Positions 8,716-17,349 of a stretch of 55,647 nt of DNA are shown piece after piece. Within the stretch, counting starts at the first letter, position 1, and each line of letters begins with the position of its first letter. The notes beneath the pieces were generated by a model. That model ran no database searches. It was not told the DNA's origin and worked only from the letters and a program-made list of their open reading frames with translations. This DNA is from an uncultured Pelagibacteraceae bacterium (lineage in GTDB: Bacteria; Pseudomonadota; Alphaproteobacteria; Pelagibacterales; Pelagibacteraceae). The DNA is taken from positions 1-55,647 of the forward strand of contig CACNJC010000009.1 in the NCBI GenBank assembly GCA_902620585.1, written 5' to 3'. The translations under genes and the position numbers were made by a program.

Positions 8716-8743
8716 AAAAAGGGGGCCAAAAAGCCCCCTTTTT
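8716..8743 (-). terminator. GC-rich hairpin between dctP and dctQ
   Basis: AAAAAGGGGGC (8716-8726) pairs with GCCCCCTTTTT (8733-8743) around a loop of C and five A. In the direction of transcription the stem is followed by a U-run, as in a rho-independent terminator. Its place inside the operon suggests partial termination or 3' end protection, giving more of the binding protein mRNA than of the membrane subunits. The symmetric A/T flanks mean it could act in either direction. Confidence 0.75.
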
Positions 8744-8762
8744 AAAATTATAAAAAAGTTAA

Positions 8763-9911
8763 TTAAATTTTAACTTTTGCAATACTTCCGAACTCATTTT
8801 CATAAGCCAGCTTGTAATTTGGCTGATTCATCAGCAAGTATTTCATTACTCTTTTAGCGTATTTTTTCTGAGAATCTACAATTTTCTTAAAGAAAGGATC
8901 TTTCTTATTGAAATCACCTATTACTTTATCCCAACCTTTTAATTGTTGAGCTAAGATTTCATCAGATGTTTGATACACATTAACTTTATGTTGATTCATC
9001 AATTTTGATAAATCAGCTGAGTATCTCACTAACGCTTTGAAGTAGTTGTCTGTATTCGCAGCATAAGCAGCATTTTTTAGTATCGCTTGGTGTGCAGGCG
9101 ATAAACCATTAAATGTCTTTTTATTTACTGGAATTTCAAACATCTCTTGAGATTGGTGGAAGCTTCCTAAGTGATAATGCTTAGAAACATCTTGCATACC
9201 AAACTGAGAGTCTGATGTTGGGTTGTTAAACTCAGCAGCTTCAATTAATCCTGTTTTCATTGCAGGTTGAATTTCACCGCCTGGTAATTGTCTAACTACC
9301 ATTCCCATTGCTGTTAATACGTTAGTCGCTAAACCAACTGTTCTGTACTTCATTCCTTTAACATCAGACACTTTAGTTACGTTCTTTTTGAACCAACCAA
9401 AAGGCTGAGCAGGCATCGGCATATGGAAGAATCCAATATAGTCGAAACCAACTTTTGCAAGTGTTTCGTCGTATAGTTTTCTACCTCCACCGTACTCCAT
9501 CCATCCCATTACTTCTTGAGATGACATTCCGTATGATGGACCTGTACCAAATAATGAAGCGGCAGCGTTTTTACCATACCAGTATGCAGTTACCCAGTGT
9601 CCCATATCTAGTACACCTGAACTTACTGCTTGTCCTATCTCACCAGTTTTTACAACTGATCCAACAGGCTGAAGATCAATCTTCAACTCACCACCTGACA
9701 TGTCGCTAACCATTTTTGCATAGTCGCCAGCCATTTCGAAGAATATATTTGCTCCTGAAGGCCAAGCTGCTTGCATCTTTAAAGTTTTCGGAGCACCGAA
9801 TGCAATGTTTGGCATTGCAACTGTTGCTGCCGCTGCTGCACTTGTTACTGCAGCTGCTTTAAAGAACTTACGTCTTGAAGGAGTTTTAACTCCTTTTATT
9901 TTTTTAGACAT
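8763..9911 (-). CDS. dctP: TRAP transporter periplasmic solute-binding protein
   Basis: Binds substrate in the periplasm and delivers it to DctQM. It has 382 residues. The N-terminus has a twin-arginine motif SRRKFFK followed by an Ala-rich hydrophobic stretch ending near AFGA, so Tat export is likely. The mature part starts TLKMQAAWPSGANIFFE. The AAEFNNPTSD segment and the total length resemble the 2-oxo acid/TakP-like branch, but this is a weak assignment. A strong Shine-Dalgarno (AGGGGGAAAT) sits right before the ATG, fitting high expression. It is first of the dctPQM unit. Confidence 0.93.
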   Translation of the reverse strand: MSKKIKGVKTPSRRKFFKAAAVTSAAAAATVAMPNIAFGAPKTLKMQAAWPSGANIFFEMAGDYAKMVSDMSGGELKIDLQPVGSVVKTGEIGQAVSSGVLDMGHWVTAYWYGKNAAASLFGTGPSYGMSSQEVMGWMEYGGGRKLYDETLAKVGFDYIGFFHMPMPAQPFGWFKKNVTKVSDVKGMKYRTVGLATNVLTAMGMVVRQLPGGEIQPAMKTGLIEAAEFNNPTSDSQFGMQDVSKHYHLGSFHQSQEMFEIPVNKKTFNGLSPAHQAILKNAAYAANTDNYFKALVRYSADLSKLMNQHKVNVYQTSDEILAQQLKGWDKVIGDFNKKDPFFKKIVDSQKKYAKRVMKYLLMNQPNYKLAYENEFGSIAKVKI

Positions 9912-10030
9912 ATTTCCCCCTTAATTATTAATAATTAACTAATTATTTAAACATATAAAATTTTGAGAGTCCCACTAAAATTATATTATTTTGACGCTTA
10001 CAACTTGAGATAGAATTTACAAATAATTGT
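9912..10030 (-). promoter_or_regulatory. dctP upstream region with 18-base palindrome
   Basis: A 119-base gap, large for this window. TTAATTATTAATAATTAA at 9921-9938 is a perfect 18-base palindrome directly next to the GGGGGAAAT ribosome binding site. Further upstream a TATAAT-like hexamer occurs on the minus strand (about 9983-9988), with no convincing -35. The region probably carries the dctP promoter and possibly an operator; the palindrome could arise by chance in such AT-rich DNA. Confidence 0.4.
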
Positions 10031-10984
10031 TTAATTTACTTTGTTTTTGCAGCTTCCTGTTTTAAAAAACTCATCGATATTGTCTATAGCTAGGTTACCC
10101 ATTGCCGTTCTGGTTTGTTTTGAAGCGCTACCAAGATGTGGGAGGATAAAAGCACTCTTATGTTTTAAATAACCTGGATTTAAATTTGGCTCTCCCTGAT
10201 AAACATCTAATCCAACAGCATAAACCTTTCTAGAATTAAGAGCTTCGATTAAAGCTTCGTCATCAACAATATCACCTCTTGCAACATTAGTTACGACAGC
10301 TCCAGTGGGTAGGTATTCAAGAGTTTGTTTATTAATCAAATTTGTAGTTTCCTTCGTTGCAGGACAACAAACTGACAATACATCAGCAACATTCATTAAG
10401 CTTTTTAAATCCTTGTGAAAAGTTGCGCCATTTTCTTTATCATCACTTAGTTTTGATCGATTGTGATAATGTATTATCATTCCTAAAGATTTTGCTATTT
10501 TTGCTATTTTTTGACCTATTCTTCCCATCCCTAAAATTCCTAATCTTGTACCTGTTAATTGCTTACCTATTAAATAATCCGCGGACCATTTCCAATTAGA
10601 CGCTTTGGCGGCTTCAATTCCTTCTGGTGCTCTTCTGCAGGCACCTAATATTAATAAAATTCCAATTTCAGCTGTAGCATCAGTCAAAACGTCAGGGGTG
10701 TTGGTTACAATTATATTTCTTTTTTTTGCTGCGTCTAAATCAATATTTCCAAATCCTACTGCAAAGTTTGATAATATTTTAATACTGTCTGGTAATTTGT
10801 TAATAGTTGCAGCATCCAATTTATCCGTAAGAGCAGATAAAATTCCGTCACATCCTTCACTTAGCTTAATCAATTTTTCTTGTGAATGTAACTCATCATT
10901 AGAATTAAATTTCGCATCGAAAATTTTACCAGCCTTATCTTCGCAAGATCTAAGCAATCTTCTAGTGATAAGAATTTTTTTCAT
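10031..10984 (-). CDS. D-2-hydroxyacid dehydrogenase (glyoxylate/hydroxypyruvate reductase type)
   Basis: NAD(P)-dependent enzyme interconverting a D-2-hydroxyacid and its 2-oxo acid; glyoxylate or hydroxypyruvate are likely substrates by family resemblance. It has 317 residues. The Rossmann motif is GILGMGRIGQ (149-158), and the catalytic set is Arg236 (NVARGDIV), Glu265 (YQGEP) and His283 (LPHLGSA). It sits between dctP and the GlcD-like oxidase on the same strand, inside the 2-hydroxyacid gene block, with only 8 bases to its upstream neighbour. Confidence 0.9.
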   Translation of the reverse strand: MKKILITRRLLRSCEDKAGKIFDAKFNSNDELHSQEKLIKLSEGCDGILSALTDKLDAATINKLPDSIKILSNFAVGFGNIDLDAAKKRNIIVTNTPDVLTDATAEIGILLILGACRRAPEGIEAAKASNWKWSADYLIGKQLTGTRLGILGMGRIGQKIAKIAKSLGMIIHYHNRSKLSDDKENGATFHKDLKSLMNVADVLSVCCPATKETTNLINKQTLEYLPTGAVVTNVARGDIVDDEALIEALNSRKVYAVGLDVYQGEPNLNPGYLKHKSAFILPHLGSASKQTRTAMGNLAIDNIDEFFKTGSCKNKVN

Positions 10985-10992
10985 TTAGATTA

Positions 10993-12366
10993 TTAGTTTA
11001 AATCAAAAATCTTCCCAGGATTCATTATATTATTGGGATCTAGAGTTCTTTTTATAGATTTCATAACTGGGATATTATCTCCATGTTCTTTCATAAGATA
11101 TTCTTTTTTATGAAGTCCTATTCCATGCTCACCAGTAATAGTTCCTTTTAATTCTAATGTCTTCTTAATTAGTAAATCGCTGAACTCTCTAATCTTTTTG
11201 TAAGTCTCTTTTTTTTGAGGATCATAGGGCAAAATCACATGAAAATTCCCATCTCCCAAGTGTCCAACCATTGGAGCTCTTAGCCCAAATTTTTTTGTTT
11301 CCTTTTCAGCAAAATTTACACACTCGGTTATTTTTGAAATCGGAAGACATACATCTGTTGAATAAACTCTTCCATTTTTAATCAATGCTTTTACTGAATA
11401 ATAAACATCCCATCGAGCTTGCCATAATTTGTTTCGCTCAGCTAAATCTTTAGCCCACTTGAAAGAGCTTCCGTTGTTGTCATTAGATATTTCTTCAACA
11501 ACTTTTATATTTTCTTTATTAGAAGACTCTGATCCATGGAATTCAAAAAACAAAGTTGGTAAAACTTTAAGATCCTTTAATTTCGAGTAGTTGATGCTTA
11601 TATCCATTTGATCTTTATTTAACATTTCAATCCTTGCAATAGGCACACCGTATTGAATAATTTGTTGTGCAGTTTTAACTGCATCTTCTAATGATTGGAA
11701 ATGGCAAACCGCACTCATAATACTCTCTGGTATAGGGGATAATCTTAATTGTATTTCAGTGATTATTCCAAGCGTACCTTCTGAACCAATAAACAAATTT
11801 GTTAAATTATATCCTGCTGAAGTTTTTTTGGTTCTACTTCCAGTATTAATTATATCGCCATTAGGAAGAACAACGGTTAAACCTGTAATTACTGTTTTCA
11901 TAGTTCCATATTTTACAGCCATCGTTCCAGAAGCTGAGGTGGAGGCCATACCTCCAATTGCAGCGTTGGCGCCAGGGTCAATTGGGAAAAAAACTCCGTC
12001 CTCTCTTAAATAGTCATTTAATTGTTCTTTAGTCACACATGCTTGAACTCTACAATCAAAATCTTCAACGTTTACACTTAAAATTGTATTCATCTTCTCT
12101 AATGAAATAGTAATGCCTTTGTCATTTCCTACAACATTGCCCTCTAAAGAGGTTCCTGTTCCAAATGGTACGACTGGAACTTTATGATGATTACAAAGTT
12201 TTAAAATTTTTGAGACTTCTTCGTTCGTTTCTGGAAAAACTACTGCTTGAGATAAAACAGGGTCAAAGGTGTCCTCGCCTCTAGCATAATTTGACCTTGT
12301 CGAGACAGATGTAGAAAATCTACCATTAAAAATTTTTTTTAGTTCTGATTGAACTTGTTCATTCAT
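10993..12366 (-). CDS. FAD-linked 2-hydroxyacid oxidase/dehydrogenase (GlcD/D-lactate type)
   Basis: FAD-dependent oxidation of a D-2-hydroxyacid such as glycolate or D-lactate. It has 457 residues. The N-terminal PCMH-type FAD-binding domain contains VVPFGTGTSLEGN (66-77) and later NLFIGSEGTLGIITE. The C-terminal cap has VGHLGDGNFH and GEHGIGLHKKE, which are typical of GlcD/LDHD enzymes. No glcE or glcF is adjacent, so it may work as a single-subunit dehydrogenase like D-lactate dehydrogenase. It is co-directional with the dehydrogenase and aminotransferase genes. Confidence 0.9.
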   Translation of the reverse strand: MNEQVQSELKKIFNGRFSTSVSTRSNYARGEDTFDPVLSQAVVFPETNEEVSKILKLCNHHKVPVVPFGTGTSLEGNVVGNDKGITISLEKMNTILSVNVEDFDCRVQACVTKEQLNDYLREDGVFFPIDPGANAAIGGMASTSASGTMAVKYGTMKTVITGLTVVLPNGDIINTGSRTKKTSAGYNLTNLFIGSEGTLGIITEIQLRLSPIPESIMSAVCHFQSLEDAVKTAQQIIQYGVPIARIEMLNKDQMDISINYSKLKDLKVLPTLFFEFHGSESSNKENIKVVEEISNDNNGSSFKWAKDLAERNKLWQARWDVYYSVKALIKNGRVYSTDVCLPISKITECVNFAEKETKKFGLRAPMVGHLGDGNFHVILPYDPQKKETYKKIREFSDLLIKKTLELKGTITGEHGIGLHKKEYLMKEHGDNIPVMKSIKRTLDPNNIMNPGKIFDLN

Positions 12367-12404
12367 AAAGAGAGATATTAATTGAAATTTGAAGAAAATA
12401 CAGC

Positions 12405-13571
12405 CTATTTAGCTAACATTTTTTTTATATTTTCAAGAGCTTGTGAAATATTAGCTTGCGACGCAGCAAAACTAAATCTCACGTAATCTTTTGCAGTCTT
12501 TCCGAATGCAGTTCCAGGCACTATGGCAACACCAGCTTCATGCATGCATTTTTTTGCAAATTCCGCACCATTCATCCCTGTGCCGATAACCTTTGGAAAA
12601 GCATAAAAAGCTCCGCCAGGCAAACTACATTCTACGCCTGGAAGATTGTTTAAGCCTTCATGAATAAGTTTTCTTCTAATTGTAAACTTATTCATCATAT
12701 GATCTATCGATTCGTCAGAACCATCCAAAGCAGCAATACCTGCAAATTGTGCAGCTGCATTTACACAGGAAACACTATTAATTAGTAATTTATTTACATG
12801 TTCAACTAATTTTTCTGGCCAGAAACTCCAACCAAGTCTCCATCCTGTCATAGAGTAAGCTTTACTCCATCCCTCAAGAACAATTAACCTTTCTCTAAGT
12901 TCAGGGTAATTAAAAAATGTTGGCATCTCTTTTCCGTCAAATATTTGTCTACTGTAAATCTCATCACTTAAAATAGTAACATGTGGATGTTTTTTGAGTC
13001 CTTCTGCCAAAACATCGATGTCAGATTTATCAACAAAACTTCCTGTAGGATTATTTGGATTGATTAAAACTAATAGTCTAGTTTTATCAGTTATTAGTGA
13101 TAAAATTTTTTCTGGATTAAATTTCAAATCTTTATCCTCAGTTAAATCGTAAGGAACAGGTTTTGCTCCTGTGAAGTTGATCATAGATTCATAGATTGGA
13201 AATGCTGGTGTCGGATGAATTATTTCTACACCGGGTTCACCAAAACATTGAATTGCATAACTCATCGTTGGCTTTCCGCCTGGCATTATGATAATTCTTT
13301 CTGGATCAATATCCTGATTGTATAATTTTTTAATCTTTCTGGTAACTGCCTGTCTACATTCAAGAATTCCATTTGATAAAACATAACCATGATGACCGTC
13401 ATCCAAAGCTTTCTTCGCTGCATCAACAATGTGTTGTGGAGTTTTAAAATCTGGCTGGCCTAGTCCGAGGTGTATCATCGGCTTTCCTGTTGCTTCTAAT
13501 TTCTTTGCTTCAGCAAGCACGCTAAAAGCTGTTTCAGTTCCTAATCTATCTAAACTTTTTGCTAATTTCAT
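12405..13571 (-). CDS. Class I/II pyridoxal-phosphate aminotransferase
   Basis: PLP enzyme moving an amino group to a 2-oxo acid; 388 residues, aspartate aminotransferase superfamily. Motifs: HLGLGQPDF (34-42), NPNNPTG (171-177), SDEIY (202-206) and the Schiff-base lysine Lys237 in GWSKAYSMTGWRLG. The exact amino acid cannot be told. Its place among 2-hydroxyacid oxidases suggests it aminates the 2-oxo acids they produce or feeds amino acids into that pool. Confidence 0.9.
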   Translation of the reverse strand: MKLAKSLDRLGTETAFSVLAEAKKLEATGKPMIHLGLGQPDFKTPQHIVDAAKKALDDGHHGYVLSNGILECRQAVTRKIKKLYNQDIDPERIIIMPGGKPTMSYAIQCFGEPGVEIIHPTPAFPIYESMINFTGAKPVPYDLTEDKDLKFNPEKILSLITDKTRLLVLINPNNPTGSFVDKSDIDVLAEGLKKHPHVTILSDEIYSRQIFDGKEMPTFFNYPELRERLIVLEGWSKAYSMTGWRLGWSFWPEKLVEHVNKLLINSVSCVNAAAQFAGIAALDGSDESIDHMMNKFTIRRKLIHEGLNNLPGVECSLPGGAFYAFPKVIGTGMNGAEFAKKCMHEAGVAIVPGTAFGKTAKDYVRFSFAASQANISQALENIKKMLAK

Positions 13572-13590
13572 AAGACATAGTTTACTAATT

Positions 13591-14748
13591 TTAATTTTTT
13601 TTTCTATAAATTAATTTTGTACTATTCAATTCTTTTAGATTTTTACAACCCATTAAAACCATATTTCTGTTAATTTCATCGTGCATATTTTGAAGTAAAC
13701 GTTCAACTCCTTTTTGACCGCCTGCGGCCAAAGAGAACAAGAACATTTTACCAAAACTACATGCCTTAGCTCCTGCAGCAATAGCTTTTAACACGTGTGT
13801 ACCTCTTCTAACACCTCCATCTAAAATAATTTCTAATTTATCTCCAACTGCATCAGATATTACTTTAACTTGATCGAAGGGAGATCTAGATCCATCCAAT
13901 TGACGTCCTCCGTGATTTGATATCATGATAGCGGTACAACCAATATCAATGGCTCTTTTTGCGTCTTCAACAGACATAACCCCTTTTAAAGCAAAAGGTC
14001 CGTTCCATTTTTTTGCACAATACTCTGCATCTTTCCATCCCATAGCAGGGTCATATTGTTCATTAATATATTCAATAACTGATTTTGCTATATTTGTTCC
14101 TTTGTCAGTTTTCTTTTTGACATTAGATAACTCAAATTTTTTTCCAGTTAGATAATTAAATACCCATCTTGGTCGCATCGCAAAACTCATCAAGCTGTGA
14201 AAAGTAAGTTTTGGTGGAGTGGTAAATCCTGTCCTATGATCTTTCTCTCTATTTCCAGCAACTAAAGTATCTACTGTTAAACACATTGCATCAAAACCTG
14301 ATCTTCGAGATCTTTCGATCAAATCATCAGAGATTGATCTATCTTTGTGAACATAGAGTTGAAATAGCTTAGGTCCGCTTGAAATGTTTGAAACTTCTTC
14401 AATGGTGTTATTCCCCATAGAAGACATGCTATAGAAAGTATTAAATTTTTCCGCTGCACGTGCTGAAGCTCTATCTCCCTCAGGATGGTATAGTCTTTGC
14501 ATTGCCGCTGGTGAAAGAAAAATTGGCATATCAATTTTTTTTCCGAATAATGTAGTTGATAGATCAGGTTTACCTACACTAGCAAGAATATTGGGAACTA
14601 AATCACATTCATTAAAAGAATCAGTGTTTCTTCTTAAAGTCGACTCATCATCGGCTCCGCCATCAATATAATGAAAAATTGGAGATGGTAATTTTTTTTT
14701 AGCAAGTTTTCTAAAATCTTCAAAATTGTAGCAATCACGTAAATTCAT
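13591..14748 (-). CDS. FMN-dependent alpha-hydroxyacid oxidase, copy 1 (LldD family)
   Basis: Oxidises an L-2-hydroxyacid such as L-lactate or glycolate with FMN. It has 385 residues. The catalytic His279 lies in SNHGGRQLDGS with Arg282 beside it; Lys255 (ALKGV) and the phosphate-binding DGGVRRGTHVLKA also match the family. It is a clear paralogue of the next gene upstream (same N-terminal FRKLAKKKLPSPIFHYIDG), with the two reading frames overlapping by one base, so this is a tandem duplication. Confidence 0.93.
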   Translation of the reverse strand: MNLRDCYNFEDFRKLAKKKLPSPIFHYIDGGADDESTLRRNTDSFNECDLVPNILASVGKPDLSTTLFGKKIDMPIFLSPAAMQRLYHPEGDRASARAAEKFNTFYSMSSMGNNTIEEVSNISSGPKLFQLYVHKDRSISDDLIERSRRSGFDAMCLTVDTLVAGNREKDHRTGFTTPPKLTFHSLMSFAMRPRWVFNYLTGKKFELSNVKKKTDKGTNIAKSVIEYINEQYDPAMGWKDAEYCAKKWNGPFALKGVMSVEDAKRAIDIGCTAIMISNHGGRQLDGSRSPFDQVKVISDAVGDKLEIILDGGVRRGTHVLKAIAAGAKACSFGKMFLFSLAAGGQKGVERLLQNMHDEINRNMVLMGCKNLKELNSTKLIYRKKN

Positions 14749-15899
14749 TAACGTCTGAATCTTAAATTTTTTCTACTTAAATCTTTAATAGATTTACATC
14801 CCATCAGTTTCATGTCTCGCTCTAATTCTGATTTATACTGACCCAATGCTCTCTCTACTCCTGCTTGTCCCGCAGCTGCTAGAGCATATAAATATAGCCT
14901 GCCACCTGAACAGGCTTTTGCACCTAATGACAATGCCTTAAGCATATGAGTCCCTCTGTGTATTCCACCTTCACAAATTACATCGAGTTTATCTCCAACT
15001 GCATCAACAATTTCTGCTAATTGATCGAAAGGAGATCTTGATCCATCAAGCTGTCTTCCTCCATGGTTTGAAACCATTATTCCTGTGCAGCCAATATCTA
15101 CAGCTCTCTTGGCGTCTTCTACACTCATCACCCCTTTTAGAGCAAAATGACCACCCCATTTGGAGCAAAGTTTTTCAGCATCATTCCAATTCATAGATTG
15201 ATCCAGCATGGTAGAAAAATAATTTCCAATCGAAGAATTAGTACTTGTCCCCTCTTTCACAAAATCTTGTAAATGAGGCAATTCAAATTTACCTTTTGTT
15301 AAATAATTTATTCCCCACATTGGTTTTGTAGCGAAACTAAATAAACTAGCTAATGTCAGCTTTGGAGGTGATGTAAAGCCGGTTCGTAAATCTCTTTCAC
15401 GATTTCCTCCAGTAATAGTATCTACCGTTAAAGCCATCACATCAAATTTTGCTGCTTTAGCTCTTTCTAAACATGAGTCATTCAAACCTCTATCTTTATG
15501 GAAGTAAAATTGAAACATTTTTGGGGTTTTAACCATTGATGAAATTTCTTCAACACTTACTGTCGCTAATGCGGAAACACCGAACATAGTATTAAATTTT
15601 TGAGCAGCTTTTCCCACCGCTCTTTCACCATCATAGTGGAAAAGTCTTTGTAATGCAGTTGGAGCAAGATAAAAAGGTAAGTCAAGTTTTTTGCCAAATA
15701 TTGTAGTCGATAGATCTACATTTTCTACTCCTCTCAAAACATTCGGAACTAAGTCAACATCATCAAATGCACTTGTATTTCTAGCATAGGTGATTTCGTC
15801 ATCAGCGGCTCCATCTATATAATGAAATATTGGAGATGGTAATTTCTTTTTTGCTAGTTTTCTAAAATCGCTATAATTATGACAGTCTTTTAAATTCAT
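14748..15899 (-). CDS. FMN-dependent alpha-hydroxyacid oxidase, copy 2 (LldD family)
   Basis: Second member of the tandem pair, 383 residues. It has the same catalytic core (SNHGGRQLDGSRS with His279), while the phosphate-binding segment reads EGGIHRGTHMLKA rather than DGGVRRG. Substrate-channel residues differ between the copies, for example FYFHKDRGL against LYVHKDRSI, so the two may prefer different hydroxyacids. It is probably the first gene of the block. Confidence 0.93.
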   Translation of the reverse strand: MNLKDCHNYSDFRKLAKKKLPSPIFHYIDGAADDEITYARNTSAFDDVDLVPNVLRGVENVDLSTTIFGKKLDLPFYLAPTALQRLFHYDGERAVGKAAQKFNTMFGVSALATVSVEEISSMVKTPKMFQFYFHKDRGLNDSCLERAKAAKFDVMALTVDTITGGNRERDLRTGFTSPPKLTLASLFSFATKPMWGINYLTKGKFELPHLQDFVKEGTSTNSSIGNYFSTMLDQSMNWNDAEKLCSKWGGHFALKGVMSVEDAKRAVDIGCTGIMVSNHGGRQLDGSRSPFDQLAEIVDAVGDKLDVICEGGIHRGTHMLKALSLGAKACSGGRLYLYALAAAGQAGVERALGQYKSELERDMKLMGCKSIKDLSRKNLRFRR

Positions 15900-15904
15900 C
15901 TTGA

Positions 15905-16408
15905 CTAAAAATTTTTAGAAAATGAAATTTGTTGATTGTCCGTACCAGGATTTGTGTCACCCCAATCGTTATTAGAAATATGACTGTAGCTGTAGCCAAT
16001 TTTTGTATTCTCAAAAATGTCTAAACCTACTTTTATTTCACTTTTAAATTCTAAAGCACTTCCTAGATCTTTGCCGCTGCCTTTTTCATAGTAGCCTGGA
16101 GAAAAACTTGGCAAAATTTTTAAGGGACCAATACCATATTGACCCTCTATACCAGTGTAAAAATAAACTGAATTTTTTCCAGTTAAAAATCCCCCAGATA
16201 TTGGAGAAAATTTTCCTAAAATTGTATTTCGGAATAGATCTGGATTTTTATGCTCTACTCCAAATAAAGTGGTCTGGTCATCGCCTTCTTTATCTATAAG
16301 GTCAAACGTTCCAGCGTAAAATGACAAATCATTGTTTGTTTCTTCCGCAGATGCGTTGCTTAAAATAAAACTTATTAAAGCTAAATATATTACAATTTTA
16401 AATTTCAT
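15905..16408 (-). CDS. PagL-like acyloxyacyl hydrolase / outer membrane beta-barrel
   Basis: Probable lipid A 3-O-deacylase-like outer membrane protein, 167 residues. An N-terminal signal peptide ends near SNASAEE, followed by alternating beta-strand sequence and a terminal aromatic (SFSKNF). PagL's catalytic His and Ser are matched by His143 and Ser145 in YSHISNN. The position 14 residues after the His, normally Glu, is Asp157 in NPGTD. The in-frame TTG at 16453 would add 15 residues without a signal-like start, so the ATG before KFKIVIYLALI is chosen. Function is inferred from the motif; it could be catalytically altered. Confidence 0.65.
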   Translation of the reverse strand: MKFKIVIYLALISFILSNASAEETNNDLSFYAGTFDLIDKEGDDQTTLFGVEHKNPDLFRNTILGKFSPISGGFLTGKNSVYFYTGIEGQYGIGPLKILPSFSPGYYEKGSGKDLGSALEFKSEIKVGLDIFENTKIGYSYSHISNNDWGDTNPGTDNQQISFSKNF

Positions 16409-16453
16409 AGTTAAAAATAACTTTAATATCTCATAAGTAAAGATATGTTTCAA

Positions 16454-16828
16454 CTAATGATTGTTACTTTTTTTCAAAAATAAAATTATTATCGTCCCAC
16501 CTGCGACAAAAACTAAATAAGGGAATAGCCATAACAGAAAATTAACTTTATTAAATAGGGGTTTATATACAATCCACTCTCCGTACTTTTCTATTAAAAA
16601 TTCATAAATCTCTTTTTCTGATTTTCCCTCTTTAATTTGATCTTTTACTACTAATTTTATTGTTTGAGCAAATTCCGAGTTTGAGTCACCAACTGATTGT
16701 CCTTGGCAAATTAGGCATCGAAGATTTTTAAAAATTTTATTTGGGTTAATAGAAAATTTTTCCGCTTGAGCAACACTTTGAACAAAACTTAAGTTAAATA
16801 ATATCAATAAAGTTATAATTATTCTCAT
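16454..16828 (-). CDS. ccmH: Cytochrome c maturation protein CcmH
   Basis: Periplasmic thioredoxin-like factor that handles the apocytochrome c CXXCH cysteines. It has 124 residues, with a signal peptide (about 1-21), the LRCLICQ motif holding the redox pair Cys38 and Cys41, and one C-terminal transmembrane helix (about 98-118). It is the short CcmH form, without the TPR (CcmI) domain. Its start overlaps the ccmG stop by four bases. Confidence 0.95.
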   Translation of the reverse strand: MRIIITLLILFNLSFVQSVAQAEKFSINPNKIFKNLRCLICQGQSVGDSNSEFAQTIKLVVKDQIKEGKSEKEIYEFLIEKYGEWIVYKPLFNKVNFLLWLFPYLVFVAGGTIIILFLKKSNNH

Positions 16829-17349
16829 TTTTTTTCTATTATATTTTTTATTAAACTATAATCATTTCTTAAGATTGGTCCGATAAATTTTTTTACAACT
16901 ATTAAATCTTTGTCAATTAATAAACTTTCTGGAATACCATAAATTCCAAACGTAACTGAATGTTTTCCTAATTTGTCTGATGCAACTTCAGCATAGGGAT
17001 TACCAAGTTCGTCCAAAAAATTTTTTGCTCTACTTTTTTTGTCCTTAAAGTTTACTCCGATAATTTTTAAATTTTTTTCATTGCTCAATTTAAGTAAATA
17101 TGGATGCTCATCTCTACATGGTGCGCACCAAGATGCCCAAAAATTTATTAAAGTAAAACCGTTTTTTTTGAAATCTTTTTCAGATATTTTTCTATTTTCA
17201 AAAAAATGTTTTATCTGAACTTTTGTTATTTTCTGACCAATTAAATCTTTTGTATCATAAGTTTTGTCTTTGCTTAGGCCAATAAAAAATACCCCAATGA
17301 TAAATATAATAGTTAAGATTATAGATGTTCTAATAATTTTTTTTTGCAT
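16825..17349 (-). CDS. ccmG: Cytochrome c biogenesis thioredoxin CcmG/DsbE
   Basis: Membrane-anchored periplasmic thioredoxin that reduces apocytochrome c or CcmH. It has 174 residues, with an N-terminal anchor (about 8-26), the active-site WCAPC (Cys75, Cys78) and the cis-Pro loop FGIYGIPES. It overlaps the ccmF 3' end by 20 bases. Confidence 0.95.
   Translation of the reverse strand: MQKKIIRTSIILTIIFIIGVFFIGLSKDKTYDTKDLIGQKITKVQIKHFFENRKISEKDFKKNGFTLINFWASWCAPCRDEHPYLLKLSNEKNLKIIGVNFKDKKSRAKNFLDELGNPYAEVASDKLGKHSVTFGIYGIPESLLIDKDLIVVKKFIGPILRNDYSLIKNIIEKK

Noticed and set aside
9455-9709. Plus-strand 84-residue ORF inside dctP
   Set aside because: It is antisense to a strongly conserved binding-protein gene and has no protein-like features; a shadow frame.
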